A DNA stretch of 64,000 nt, taken from positions 186,001-250,000 of the forward strand of contig NZ_CP084268.1 in NCBI RefSeq assembly GCF_022879595.1. The letters are read 5' to 3'. The first letter of the stretch is position 1, and every line of letters begins with the position of its first letter. The DNA comes from Caballeronia sp. Lep1P3. Its GTDB lineage: Bacteria; Pseudomonadota; Gammaproteobacteria; Burkholderiales; Burkholderiaceae. Below are positions 26,927 to 36,309 of this stretch, one piece after another. Both the position numbers and the translations under genes were made by a program. Below the pieces are notes generated by a model. That model searched no databases. It was not told where the DNA came from and saw nothing but the letters and a program-made list of their open reading frames with translations.

Positions 26927-28066
26927 ATGCTTACCAAGACAAGAAAAACGGATGCCTGGACAATGTCAGCAGTCTACGTCGAGAGCCTGGTCAAGAGCTC
27001 CTGGAAGAATCTCACCGCCCACAGATTTCACCGCAAGCACGCAATCGAGGCGCGCAAGATTTTGCGCACCATCGAGAACAAGCACGGCAAGACGGATGCC
27101 GCGCAACTGAGACTGGCGGACGCCTACGCGCGCGACGTTCTCGGCGACTTGTGCTATGCGCCCTGGCTGCATGTCTACACGGCGGTCAACGGTGCGTTCA
27201 AGGAGGGCTGGATTCCGGACAACTACTATGGGTGGATCGTCGTCCCCAAGATGAAGGGGCTATACGGTCAGATGTCGCATCTCAAGCCGGTTTCGCGACT
27301 CATCTTCAATGACGATGCGTTCCCCGATCTCGGCTATTACGTCAACGGTCTTTTCTTTACGGCAGATCACGCCGCCATTCCCGATTCGCAGGTCGAAAGC
27401 ATGCTGTTCAGCGACACGGACAGAGTCGCGTTCAAGCTCGATCACTCGTCGCAGGGCAAAGGCGTGTTCCTGATGGACCGCAAAGAGTTCTGCGTCAAGC
27501 GCATAAGGGAACTTGGCAACGGCGTCGTGCAGCGCTTCATCGTGCAGCATGAGTCGTTCGACCGGTTCGCATCGAAGGCCGTCGCGACTGTGCGCTTCAC
27601 CACGGTCGTCGACGACGCGGGCCGCATTTCATTGCGCGCCTGCTTCCTGCGGCTCGGACGCGCCGCGGACACGTACATCCGTCCCGATAGCGAAGTCTGC
27701 GTGCCCGTCGATCTCCATAGTGGGCGGCTTTATCGGAAGGGCTATCTGAGCGACTGGACCGATACCGAAGCGCATCCGGATTCCAAGGTCCGCTTCGAAG
27801 GCGTCGCGCTTCCCGCATTCGATCGATGCGCGCAGAAGGTGCTCGAGCTTCACGCGAAGGTGCCGTTCGCGCGCTGCGTGGGCTGGGATGTCACCGTCGA
27901 TACGAACGAGAACGTGCTTGTGATGGAGTGGAACGCCGAACATAACGACGTCAAGTTCAGCGAAGCCACACAAGGTCCATGCTTCTCGGACCTGCAATGG
28001 GAAAGACTCAATCCTTTCGTACAACACGGCTCGAGAGCGTTGGCGTTGCAACGCGGGGCGCTGTAA
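26927..28066 (+). CDS. Sugar-transfer-associated ATP-grasp protein
   Basis: 379 aa cytoplasmic protein. ATP-grasp features include FKLDHSSQGKGVFLMDRKEF (nucleotide-binding lysines), VQRFIVQHESFDRF, VATVRFTTVVDDAGRISLRACFLRLGR and the late metal-binding GWDVTVDTNENVLVMEWNAEHN. This resembles the ATP-grasp group found near polysaccharide and sugar-transfer genes. Here it stands alone, with no glycosyltransferase beside it. The start could also be the Met at 26963 (MSAVYVESL); neither has a strong ribosome site. The upstream 245 bp has no gene. It may ligate an amino acid or amine to a sugar or peptide; not known. Confidence 0.78.
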   Translation: MLTKTRKTDAWTMSAVYVESLVKSSWKNLTAHRFHRKHAIEARKILRTIENKHGKTDAAQLRLADAYARDVLGDLCYAPWLHVYTAVNGAFKEGWIPDNYYGWIVVPKMKGLYGQMSHLKPVSRLIFNDDAFPDLGYYVNGLFFTADHAAIPDSQVESMLFSDTDRVAFKLDHSSQGKGVFLMDRKEFCVKRIRELGNGVVQRFIVQHESFDRFASKAVATVRFTTVVDDAGRISLRACFLRLGRAADTYIRPDSEVCVPVDLHSGRLYRKGYLSDWTDTEAHPDSKVRFEGVALPAFDRCAQKVLELHAKVPFARCVGWDVTVDTNENVLVMEWNAEHNDVKFSEATQGPCFSDLQWERLNPFVQHGSRALALQRGAL

Positions 28067-28089
28067 CGCGCGTCACGCGCCCCGTTGCA
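28047..28089. terminator. Inverted repeat at convergent gene ends
   Basis: GGGGCGC at 28055-28061 pairs with GCGCCCC at 28077-28083, extended by TGCAACG on the left and CGTTGCA on the right with a 2-nt bulge. It overlaps the last codons of the ATP-grasp gene and lies before the convergent SDR stop. It could end transcription from both sides. No T-run. Confidence 0.45.
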
Positions 28090-28112
28090 TTACGCTCGAT
28101 ACCGCTCGCGAA

Positions 28113-28859
28113 TCAGCGCAGACCGCCGCTCGCGACAATGCTTTCGCCGGTCAGCCAGCGCGCATCGTCGGACGCGAGAAACACCGCAACCGATGCGATA
28201 TCGTCCGGTTGACCGAGGCGGCCGAGCGGCGTCTGCGCGAGCACGCCCGCTTCCATATCCGAGCCGATGATGCCCGAGCTTTGCGTGCCTTCGGTCACGA
28301 CCATGCCGGGGTTGATCGAATTCACGCGAATCTTTTTCGCGCCGAGCTCGCGTGCAAGCACGCCCGTGATGGCATCCACCGCGCCTTTCGTTCCGCTATA
28401 GACCGCGCTTCCCGGCGGCGTGATGCGGCTCACGACCGAACTCACGTTGATGATGCTCGCGCCTTCGCCGAGATGCTTCGCGGCCGCCTGCGTGACGAGC
28501 AGAACGCCCAGCACGTTCACGTTGAACTGCTTGTGGAAGTGCTCTTCGGTGATCTCTTCGATCGGCGCGAACTCGTAGACGCCCGAGTTGTTCACGACGA
28601 TATCGAGCCGGCCATACGTTTCCACCGCCGCATTCACGATGCCTTTCGCATCCGCCGCGCTCGATACATCGCCCGCGACCGCGATGGCCTTGCCATTCGC
28701 CGCGGTGATGTCGGCGACGACCGCATCGGCGCCCGCCCTGCTGCTTGCATAGTTGACGACCACTGAAGCGCCTTCTGCGGCGAGCGCCTTGGCGATGGCC
28801 GCGCCGATACCCTTCGATGCACCGGTGACGAGGGCCACCTTGCCTGCGAGCTTGCTCAT
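28113..28859 (-). CDS. SDR-family oxidoreductase (3-oxoacyl-ACP reductase-like)
   Basis: 248 aa classical short-chain dehydrogenase. TGASKGIG near residues 12-19 binds NAD(P); NNSG near 87; catalytic Ser in INVSSVVS, Tyr and Lys in YSGTKGA (YxxxK). Start at MSKLAGK (28859) because AAGGA is seven bases upstream. It is 189 bp downstream of the 3-hydroxyisobutyrate dehydrogenase-family gene and may have its own promoter. Substrate cannot be set. Confidence 0.9.
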   Translation of the reverse strand: MSKLAGKVALVTGASKGIGAAIAKALAAEGASVVVNYASSRAGADAVVADITAANGKAIAVAGDVSSAADAKGIVNAAVETYGRLDIVVNNSGVYEFAPIEEITEEHFHKQFNVNVLGVLLVTQAAAKHLGEGASIINVSSVVSRITPPGSAVYSGTKGAVDAITGVLARELGAKKIRVNSINPGMVVTEGTQSSGIIGSDMEAGVLAQTPLGRLGQPDDIASVAVFLASDDARWLTGESIVASGGLR

Positions 28860-29048
28860 GATCATTTCCTTGAAAGAGAGTCTCAATTCGAACGATGCGA
28901 ACGATGCGACAGGCGGCTGATCGATACGACCGAACCGCCATGTCCGCAATGTAGACGCGTCATCGTGACCGATAAAGCGGCTGCTAATGAATTGACTGAC
29001 TGGAAATGACGAACAATGCGGCGTCAGGAAAGCGCGGGGCGTTTCGCG

Positions 29049-29999
29049 TTATGCGCTTTTCTCCGCAGAAGCGAGGCCATTGAGTTGCGCGAGCACGTCG
29101 AACATATGCGGCACGTAGGCGTCGCCGTGCCCGAGGTTTGTCGCGATTACATACATCTGACGAACGGCTTCGGCGATCAAAGCCGTCGAGGAATAGGAAG
29201 AAGCAAGCTGACTGTACGAACGCATGTCCTTCGCGGCGTTGCGGATGGCGAATTGCTGGCCGCTGTCGTCGCCTTCGAGCAGATACGGAATGATGCGATC
29301 GAACGTCTTGCTATGCGCGCCGCTCAAGCGGCAGACCGCCGCGAATTCATGCAGGTCGAGCTTCGCTTTGGCAGCCGTGCCGAACGCTTCGGCGAGGATC
29401 GCGCCGTTCGCCTGCGCGATGAAGTTGTGGATCAGCTTCGCGCGATAACCGGCGCCATGACCGCCGAGATGATGAATCGTCTCCGCATACGCCTGCATGA
29501 CCGGGCGCACGCGATCGAGCACCGCGGCATCGCCACCGGCGAGGACGTTGAGCCGTCCTTCGCGCGCTTCTTTCGGCGTGCGGTTCACGGGGGCATCGAG
29601 AAACGCGGCGCCCTTCTTTGCGAACGCGCTGGCCGCTTCGTCCGCGAAGTCCGCGTCGGCAGTCGTACTGTCGACCACGATCAATCCCTCGCGAGCGCCC
29701 GCAAGCAGCCCGTTCTCGCGGAACACCGCGTCACGCACTTGCGCCGTGCCTGTCACGCAGATCAGCACCATATCGACCGAGCGCGCGAGTTCATCTGCAT
29801 AGCTAACTTCTTTCGCTCCCTGCGCGACGAGCGCTTCGAGCGCCTGTCGGCTTCTGTGTCCCACGACCGAGAGTTCGAAGCCCTTGCTCAACACTTGCGC
29901 GGCGATAGCGCTGCCCATCAGTCCCAGCCCGATCATGCCGACGCGCTCGATGCGCCTGGAAGATGCCGTTTCCTTGCTGAGTGTGTCGTTCATGGTCAT
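29049..29999 (-). CDS. 3-hydroxyisobutyrate dehydrogenase-family reductase (tartronate-semialdehyde reductase/GarR-like)
   Basis: 316 aa beta-hydroxyacid dehydrogenase. Rossmann motif GMIGLGLMGSAIA near residues 21-33, substrate-binding FLDAPVNRTPKEAREGRL, and the catalytic Lys in YRAKLIHNFIAQANG. The start ATG overlaps the stop of the FMN oxidase gene by one base (TAATG), so the two are coupled. In an aldarate operon this family commonly reduces tartronate semialdehyde to glycerate, but DAPV replaces the more common DAPVSGG, which hints at another substrate. Confidence 0.87.
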   Translation of the reverse strand: MTMNDTLSKETASSRRIERVGMIGLGLMGSAIAAQVLSKGFELSVVGHRSRQALEALVAQGAKEVSYADELARSVDMVLICVTGTAQVRDAVFRENGLLAGAREGLIVVDSTTADADFADEAASAFAKKGAAFLDAPVNRTPKEAREGRLNVLAGGDAAVLDRVRPVMQAYAETIHHLGGHGAGYRAKLIHNFIAQANGAILAEAFGTAAKAKLDLHEFAAVCRLSGAHSKTFDRIIPYLLEGDDSGQQFAIRNAAKDMRSYSQLASSYSSTALIAEAVRQMYVIATNLGHGDAYVPHMFDVLAQLNGLASAEKSA

Positions 30000-31234
30000 T
30001 AATCTTGAAGTTCAGGAACGCGCGCTTCATGCGCGGTGCGCGCCTGCAGTTGGCTTGCGCGCGGCGTCCATTGAAGATAGCGCGTATCGAGTTCCGCGAC
30101 ACGCTTGCAGCCGAGCAGACCGATGACTCGGTCCACTTCGGTCTTGAGAATCTCGATTGCGCGATCCACGCCCGCGCGACCGCCCGCCGCCAGTCCCCAC
30201 GACGTCGCGCGGCCCAGCAGCACCGCGTCAGCGCCCAGCGCCATTGCCTTGACGATATCGGAGCCGCGCCGGAAACCGCCATCGAGCATCACGGCGAGGC
30301 GCCCGTTCACTTCGCGCACGACGTCGGGAAGCACTTCCATCGCGGAGATCGAGCCGTCGAGTTGACGGCCGCCGTGGTTCGACAGCACGATGCCGTCCGC
30401 GCCCACGGACACGGCGCGCACCGCGTCTTCCGGATGAATGAGGCCCTTGACGATGAGACGCCCCGGCCACAGGTCGCGCAGCCAACGGATGTCGTCCCAC
30501 GAGAGCGACGGATCGAGTTCCTTCGCAAGCGCCGATGCCGCGCCGCGCACGCTGTCCTGTCCGGGCGGGAGAAGATCGCCCAGGTTCGCGAACTTCGGCA
30601 TGCCGCCCGGCCACAGCACATCCATCATCCAGCGGGGATGCGCGATCACGTCGAGCGTATTGCGCAGATCGAGCTTGAGCGGCCGTGCGTAGTTGCGCAG
30701 GTCCCATTCGCGCTTGCCATAGATCGCGCTGTCAGTCGTCACGACGAGCGCTTCGACTTGCGCGTGCTTCGCACGCTCAGCCAGTTTCGCGACGAAATCG
30801 CGCGTGCGGTACATGTAGACCTGCATCCACACGCGGCCGCCCGCGCTTTGAACCACACGCTCGAGCGCAACAGTCGATGCATTGCTGAGGATGTACGGAA
30901 TGCCCGCTGCCGCAGCCGCACTCGCGAGCGCGATGTCGCCCTCCCGCGAGAGCAGGCCGCTAAAGCCGGTCGGTCCGATCATGAAGGGCGCCGCGCTCTT
31001 GCGCCCGAAGAGGTCGATGCCGATGTCGCGCTTCGATACATCGACGAGCGAACGCGGCCTGAACGCGATATCGGCGAAGACATCGCGATTGCGGTGCAGC
31101 GTGCTTTCTTCTTCCGCACCCCCCTCGACGTATTCGAAACAGAAGTTCGGTATGCGCCGCCGCGCCATCGCCCGAAGCTCCTCGATGCTATGCGCGCGGC
31201 GCGGATCGTTACCCGTATAAAGACGACGTTGCAC
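29999..31234 (-). CDS. FMN-dependent alpha-hydroxy-acid dehydrogenase/oxidase
   Basis: 411 aa TIM barrel. The active-site segment SNHGGRQLDGSISAMEVLPDV holds the catalytic His and Arg; GPTGFSGLLSREGDIALASAAAAAGIPYILSNAST and DGGFRRGSDIVKAMALGADAVLLGR bind FMN. Close in form to mandelate and L-lactate dehydrogenases. It would oxidise a 2-hydroxy acid to a 2-keto acid. Part of the minus-strand sugar-acid operon; glycolate, lactate or an aldonate-derived hydroxy acid are the obvious candidates. Confidence 0.9.
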   Translation of the reverse strand: MQRRLYTGNDPRRAHSIEELRAMARRRIPNFCFEYVEGGAEEESTLHRNRDVFADIAFRPRSLVDVSKRDIGIDLFGRKSAAPFMIGPTGFSGLLSREGDIALASAAAAAGIPYILSNASTVALERVVQSAGGRVWMQVYMYRTRDFVAKLAERAKHAQVEALVVTTDSAIYGKREWDLRNYARPLKLDLRNTLDVIAHPRWMMDVLWPGGMPKFANLGDLLPPGQDSVRGAASALAKELDPSLSWDDIRWLRDLWPGRLIVKGLIHPEDAVRAVSVGADGIVLSNHGGRQLDGSISAMEVLPDVVREVNGRLAVMLDGGFRRGSDIVKAMALGADAVLLGRATSWGLAAGGRAGVDRAIEILKTEVDRVIGLLGCKRVAELDTRYLQWTPRASQLQARTAHEARVPELQD

Positions 31235-31279
31235 TTCACTTCTCCAGCTGTTGTTCCTTGCGGGCGTGCGCTCGCGCCG

Positions 31280-32575
31280 TCATACCGGCAGCTTCTTCTG
31301 ATAGTTGATGGCGAGGACCGACAGCACCTGGAAAGCCGCGACGCCGACGAAGAACATCAACGCGAGGAAATACGAACCCGTCGTCTGCACGATATAGCCG
31401 ATGAAGATCGGCACGAAGATGCCCGCGATATTGCCGACGAAGTTCATGATGCCGTTGAGCGTGCCGGTGCGTGCGCGCGTCGCGAGCATGGCAGGCGTCG
31501 CCCAGTTGCAGCCGCCGTTCCAGCGCAGGAAGAACAATGCGACGCACAGGAGCGCGACGACCATGATCGGCGCCTTGGCGAATGCGACGCCGAACATCGC
31601 GAGCGCCACGGCCACGGCGCCGATGATCATCATCGTGCGATACACGACGTTCGCGCCCGTGCCCTTCGCCTTCCACTTGTCGGCCAGTTGACCGCCCAGC
31701 ACTTCGCCCACGAATCCGAAGAAGAAGATGATGAACGTTGCACCGCCGAGCGACTTGAGATCGAAGCCGTGGACCTTGTAGAGGTACGTCGGCAGCCACG
31801 TCATCAGGCCGAAGAAAATCAGGTTCGTGCAGGTATGACTAAGACACATACCCCACACCGAACGATACGTGAAGAAGCGCAACAGCGAACCGCCCGCTGC
31901 GACCTTCGGCTCGTTCGCGTCTTCTTCCGCATGCGCGCGCTCGATGTAAGCGATCTCTTCCTCGTTGATCGACGGATGTTCGCGCGGCGTATTGCGGATA
32001 TACCACCACGCCCAGATGCCGCAGAGAATCGTACCGACGCCCGCAACGACGAACGCCGCGCGCCACGATCCGAGCACTGCCATCAACGTGGCGACGACGA
32101 CCGCGCCGACGCCCGATCCGAGCGCACAGCCGCCATCGAGGAGCGCTGCTCCGCGCGTCTTTTCGTTCTGCGTGAGCCACAGTGCATTGAGCTTGCCGCC
32201 GCCCGGATAGATCGGCGCTTCCGTCACACCGAGACCGAGGCGCGTCAGCAGAAGCAGCATCCAGCCGCTGCTCAACGCGCCGAGCGCCTGGAAGAAGCCC
32301 CAGCCGACCGTTGCAATGGCGATCAGCGCACGCGGCTTGAGCCGGTCGGCGAGCATGCCCGAAGGCACCTGCATGAACAGATAGGTCCAGAAAAACGAGC
32401 TCAGAATGAGGCCCTGACGCTCGGGCGTGAGACTGAATTCCTGCGAGATCGCCGGCATTGCGACGGACAACGCGGCACGGTCGATATAGTTGATGGATAC
32501 GAGCGTCAGCAGCAGAAGGAATATCTTCCACCGGACGTTGGTCATTCGCATTGTCTGCACACTGGACACATTCAT
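31280..32575 (-). CDS. MFS transporter, anion:cation symporter (sugar acid) type
   Basis: 431 aa with about 12 membrane helices. The family-typical motif NYIDRAALSVAMPAISQEF is near residues 29-47, then SGMLADRLKPRALI. Relatives carry glucarate, galactarate, galactonate or hexuronates. AGGAG lies nine bases before the ATG. It sits between the keto-deoxy-acid dehydratase and FMN oxidase genes, consistent with uptake of the acid degraded by this operon. Confidence 0.9.
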   Translation of the reverse strand: MNVSSVQTMRMTNVRWKIFLLLLTLVSINYIDRAALSVAMPAISQEFSLTPERQGLILSSFFWTYLFMQVPSGMLADRLKPRALIAIATVGWGFFQALGALSSGWMLLLLTRLGLGVTEAPIYPGGGKLNALWLTQNEKTRGAALLDGGCALGSGVGAVVVATLMAVLGSWRAAFVVAGVGTILCGIWAWWYIRNTPREHPSINEEEIAYIERAHAEEDANEPKVAAGGSLLRFFTYRSVWGMCLSHTCTNLIFFGLMTWLPTYLYKVHGFDLKSLGGATFIIFFFGFVGEVLGGQLADKWKAKGTGANVVYRTMMIIGAVAVALAMFGVAFAKAPIMVVALLCVALFFLRWNGGCNWATPAMLATRARTGTLNGIMNFVGNIAGIFVPIFIGYIVQTTGSYFLALMFFVGVAAFQVLSVLAINYQKKLPV

Positions 32576-32618
32576 TGTCCGGGTCTCCTGTAAAGTCTTT
32601 TATTAAATCGGGCGGGGC

Positions 32619-33542
32619 TTAGCGGCCCCAGCGCAATACGAGCGGATCGAGCCTGCGCGCGACTTCGAGCAAACCTTCGCGCGTCTTCGGATGCACCGGC
32701 GCGAACGGATGACGCACCGCGTCGGAGCGAATCACGCCGCCTTCCTTCATCAGGATCTTGCAAGCAGCGAGTCCGCACTGGCGGTTTTCGTAATTGATGA
32801 GCGGAAGCCACTGCTGATACATGAGCGCAGCCTGTTCCTTGTCGCCGCTCATGTAGGCATCGACGATCTTGCGGATGCCGTCGGGATAACCGCCGCCCGT
32901 CATCGAGCCGGTCGCGCCTGCTTCGAGGTCCGGCATCAGCGTGATCGCTTCTTCGCCATCCCACGGACCGACGACGCTATCGCCACCGAGTTCGATCAGT
33001 TCGCGCAGCTTCGATGCCGCTTGCGCCGTCTCGATCTTGAAGTACGCGACGTTCTCGATCTCGCGCGCCATGCGTGCGAGGAACGGCGCGGACAGCGACG
33101 TGCCGGCGACAGGCGCGTCCTGAATCATGATCGGAATGCCGATCGCATCCGACACCTTGCCGTAGAATTCGTGAATGCCCTTCTCCGTCACGCGGATGGT
33201 CGCGCCGTGATACGGCGGCATGATCATCACCATCGCGGCGCCCGCGTCCTGCGCGGCGCGGCTGCGGCGCGCGCAGACGTCGGAGCTGAAGTGCGTCGTC
33301 GTCACGATGACGGGCACGCGTCCCGCCACATGATCGAGCGCCACGCGCATCACGCTGTCGCGCTCTTCGTCGGAAAGTGCGAACTGCTCGGAGAAATTCG
33401 CGAGAATGCAAAGGCCGTTCGAGCCTGCATCGATCATGAAGTCGATGCAGCGCTTCTGGCCTTCGAGGTCGAGCTGCCCGCTCTCGTCGAAGATGGTCGG
33501 GACGACAGGGAATACGCCGCGATAACGTTGAGTATTCGACAT
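32619..33542 (-). CDS. DapA-family 2-keto-3-deoxy sugar acid dehydratase (L-KDA/KDG dehydratase-like)
   Basis: 307 aa class I TIM-barrel. It opens GVFPVVPTIFDESGQLDLEGQKRCIDFMIDAG and has GLCILANFSEQFALSDEERD. The Schiff-base Lys is in VAYFKIETAQAA. These segments match my memory of L-2-keto-3-deoxyarabonate dehydratase from the non-phosphorylative arabinose pathway, which yields alpha-ketoglutarate semialdehyde; 5-keto-4-deoxyglucarate dehydratase is the close alternative. It sits just downstream of a UxaA/GarD-type dehydratase, which would supply the keto-deoxy acid. Confidence 0.88.
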   Translation of the reverse strand: MSNTQRYRGVFPVVPTIFDESGQLDLEGQKRCIDFMIDAGSNGLCILANFSEQFALSDEERDSVMRVALDHVAGRVPVIVTTTHFSSDVCARRSRAAQDAGAAMVMIMPPYHGATIRVTEKGIHEFYGKVSDAIGIPIMIQDAPVAGTSLSAPFLARMAREIENVAYFKIETAQAASKLRELIELGGDSVVGPWDGEEAITLMPDLEAGATGSMTGGGYPDGIRKIVDAYMSGDKEQAALMYQQWLPLINYENRQCGLAACKILMKEGGVIRSDAVRHPFAPVHPKTREGLLEVARRLDPLVLRWGR

Positions 33543-33599
33543 AGTTAGTACTACCAGATGTGTGAGTTGATGATGCGTCGGCGACGACGCTCGCAGTGC

Positions 33600-35174
33600 T
33601 CAGGTGATCGCGCCGATCTGCCAGGGCACGAATTCGTTCTGACCGTATCCGTGAATTTCGCTGCGCGTGCGCTTGCCGGATGCCGCATCGAGCATGAGCT
33701 GAAAGAGTTCGGCGCCCATCTGCTCGATGCTGCGATGGCCGCTCAGGATCGGGCCGCAGTTGAGATCCATGTCTTCCTGCTGGCGGTTCCAGAGCGCATC
33801 GTTGGTTGCGATCTTGAGCGACGGCGACGGCGCGCAGCCGTATGCGGATCCGCGTCCGGTCGTGAAGCAGATGAGATTGGCGCCGCCGGCCACTTGTCCG
33901 GTCGCGGAGATCGGGTCGTAGCCGGGCGTATCCATGAAGACGAGACCCTTCGCATCGACACGCTGCGCGTATTCGTACACTTCGACGAGATTCGTATTGC
34001 CCGCTTTCGCGATGCCGCCAAGCGATTTTTCGAGAACCGTCGTCAAGCCGCCAGCCTTGTTTCCCGCAGAGGGATTGTTGTTCATCGCCGCGCGGCTGCG
34101 GGCGCAATAGTCTTCCCACCAGTGAATGCGCGCGACGAGTTTCTCGCCCACTTCGCGGCTGACCGCGCGACGCGTCAGCAGATGTTCCGCACCGTAAATC
34201 TCGGGTGTTTCGGAAAGAATTGCTGTGCCGCCATTCGCGACGAGCAGATCGACGGCCGCGCCAAGCGCCGGATTCGCCGAGATGCCGGAATAGCCATCGG
34301 AGCCGCCGCATTGCAGTCCGACGATCAGATGCGAGGCCGGCACGGGTTGGCGCTCCACTCGATTCGCGGCGGCCAGCATGCCCTTCAAGACTTCGATGCC
34401 ATGCGCGACCGTCTTCGCGGTGCCGCCCGTTTCCTGAATGCTGAACGTCTGCAGGAACGGCGCTTCGGTGAGGCCCTGCGTCTCCATGATGCGGCTGATC
34501 TGATTCGTCTCGCAGCCGAGGCCGATCACGAGCACGCCTGCGAAGTTCGCATGCGCCGCATAGCCGCCGAGCGTTCGTTGCAGCAGCGCGAGACCTTCGC
34601 CTTCGGGATCGACCGCGCAGCCTGCGCCGTGCGTCAGTGCAACGACGCCGTCGACGTTCGGATAGGGCGCGAGGCTCGCCGGATTGGTATCGCGGCGAAA
34701 GTGGTCCGCAATCGCGCGGGCCACCGTCGCCGAGCAGTTCACCGAGGTCAGAATGCCGATGTAATTGCGCGTCGCGACGCGGCCATCGGCACGCACGATG
34801 CCGTCGAACGTGGCGGCTGTCTTCGCGTATTCGGTTGCGCGTGAGCCCGCGCAATAAGCGTAATCGCGGTCGAACTCGCCCATCGCGATGTTATGCGTAT
34901 GAACATGTTCTCCAGCGGCGATCGCGCGGCTCGCAAAGCCGATGATCTGTCCATAGCGCCTGACCGCTTCGCCCTCTGCAATTGCGCGCGTCGCGATCTT
35001 GTGACCCGGCGGAATGAGTCCCGAAACGGTGATGCCTTCGTCGCGCAGCAATGCGCCGCCTACGAGCTGTTCTCGCGCGATGACGACATCGTCGTCGCGA
35101 TGAAGGCGAATAACGGGGGAACGTGAACCGCCTTCTTCGAGGCGGCCATCGATATGCTGGCTTGCGTTCTGCAT
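33600..35174 (-). CDS. UxaA/GarD-family sugar acid dehydratase (altronate/galactarate type)
   Basis: 524 aa, same length class as GarD and UxaA. The N-terminal SAF domain (about residues 20-100, with GEHVHTHNIAMGEF) is followed by the catalytic UxaA_C-type region: GYVRADGRVATRNYI-like sequence, VNCSATVARAI, LGCETNQIS, LQCGGSDGYSGISANPALG and GRGSAYGCAPSPSLKIATN. The Cys residues suit an iron cofactor. Family members dehydrate altronate, galactarate, D-arabinonate or L-fuconate. First gene of the operon, divergent from the LysR at 35301. Which acid is used is open. Confidence 0.9.
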   Translation of the reverse strand: MQNASQHIDGRLEEGGSRSPVIRLHRDDDVVIAREQLVGGALLRDEGITVSGLIPPGHKIATRAIAEGEAVRRYGQIIGFASRAIAAGEHVHTHNIAMGEFDRDYAYCAGSRATEYAKTAATFDGIVRADGRVATRNYIGILTSVNCSATVARAIADHFRRDTNPASLAPYPNVDGVVALTHGAGCAVDPEGEGLALLQRTLGGYAAHANFAGVLVIGLGCETNQISRIMETQGLTEAPFLQTFSIQETGGTAKTVAHGIEVLKGMLAAANRVERQPVPASHLIVGLQCGGSDGYSGISANPALGAAVDLLVANGGTAILSETPEIYGAEHLLTRRAVSREVGEKLVARIHWWEDYCARSRAAMNNNPSAGNKAGGLTTVLEKSLGGIAKAGNTNLVEVYEYAQRVDAKGLVFMDTPGYDPISATGQVAGGANLICFTTGRGSAYGCAPSPSLKIATNDALWNRQQEDMDLNCGPILSGHRSIEQMGAELFQLMLDAASGKRTRSEIHGYGQNEFVPWQIGAIT

Positions 35175-35220
35175 GTTGTGAACCCGGAACCGGGTCTCTG
35201 ATGTTGTCTCCGATGCCGAC

Positions 35221-35248
35221 TATACGGTTGCCGCATACGGCATGTATA
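35221..35248. promoter_or_regulatory. Dyad in the LysR/sugar-acid operon divergent promoter
   Basis: TGCCG-CATA-CGGCA at 35229-35242 is a perfect inverted repeat, flanked by TATAC (35221) and GTATA (35244). It lies midway between the UxaA/GarD start at 35174 and the LysR start at 35301. Position and symmetry suit a LysR binding site. Confidence 0.45.
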
Positions 35249-35300
35249 TTGAAATGTTTCCATCCCCCGATCACTTTTCCTACTTGCTCACCACGCACCG

Positions 35301-36230
35301 ATGAACACGGTCCAGATGCTGTTGTCGAGACTTAGAATGAAGCAGCTGCAATTGCTGATCGCACTCGACGAACACAAGTCGCTGCACAAGGCGGCCGCCG
35401 TGCTGGCCATCACGCAATCCGCTGCGAGCAAGGCGCTGCACGAACTGGAGACGATGTTCGACACCGCGCTCTTCGAACGCGCGCCAAGCGGGATGATCCC
35501 GAATCAGTATGGACATCGCGTGATTCAATACGCGCGTCTTCTCACGACCGATCTCACGCTGCTCTGTCAGGACATTTCGGAAATACAGTCGGGGCGCGGC
35601 GGTCGTCTCGCCATCGGCGCGATCATGGGCGCGATACCCGCGGTCGTAGTGCCCGCGCTCGAAGCGCTGCATGCGGATCAACCGCACGTGTCCGTCGAAA
35701 TTGTCGAGGACACGAGCGCGCGCATGCTGCTGCAACTCGACGAAGGCAATCTGGATCTCGTCATCGGCCGGTCGGCGGTGAGCGCGCAACCTTCGAAGTA
35801 TCGATACTGGAAGCTCGCGGACGAACCGCTGTCGGTGGTCGTCGGGTGCCGGCATTCGACGAAATCGCGCGGCCACATGGAGATGCGCGATCTTGCGCAT
35901 TGCCGCTGGGTCACGTACCCGAGCCAGATGCCGCTGCGCGAGCTGCTGGAGCGTGAGATGGACCTTGCCGGCCTCGACATGCCCGCCAATACCATTTCGA
36001 CCGCATCGACGTTCGTCACCGTCGCGCTGCTCAATCAGAGCAAGGACCTCGTTTCGGTGCTGCCCACCGATATCGCCGAACTGTTCGCGCAGCACAAGAT
36101 GCTGCGCATTTTGCCGGTCAGCCTGCGCTCGCCGTCGCAGACATACGGCATCGTGACGCGCAAGACCGGCGTGCTCTCGCCGATGGCCGAGCGCTTCATC
36201 GCGTTGCTCACGAAGCGAACGCGCGTGTGA
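35301..36230 (+). CDS. LysR-family regulator (GbpR-like)
   Basis: 309 aa. Helix-turn-helix RLRMKQLQLLIALDEHKSLHKAAAVLAITQSAASKALHELE; effector domain with GRGGRLAIGAIMGAIPAVVVPALEAL. The opening LSRLRMKQLQLL is typical of LysR regulators of sugar and sugar-acid operons in Burkholderiaceae. Divergent from the dehydratase gene by 126 bp, so it very likely controls that operon with the sugar acid or a keto-deoxy intermediate as effector. Confidence 0.92.
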   Translation: MNTVQMLLSRLRMKQLQLLIALDEHKSLHKAAAVLAITQSAASKALHELETMFDTALFERAPSGMIPNQYGHRVIQYARLLTTDLTLLCQDISEIQSGRGGRLAIGAIMGAIPAVVVPALEALHADQPHVSVEIVEDTSARMLLQLDEGNLDLVIGRSAVSAQPSKYRYWKLADEPLSVVVGCRHSTKSRGHMEMRDLAHCRWVTYPSQMPLRELLEREMDLAGLDMPANTISTASTFVTVALLNQSKDLVSVLPTDIAELFAQHKMLRILPVSLRSPSQTYGIVTRKTGVLSPMAERFIALLTKRTRV

Positions 36231-36309
36231 AACGCGGCTTGCGGCTTCGCCCTGGTCTGCGGTTTGCTCGGTTGACCTCCGAAGCAACCGCAGATAAGGA
36301 GCCATCGCC

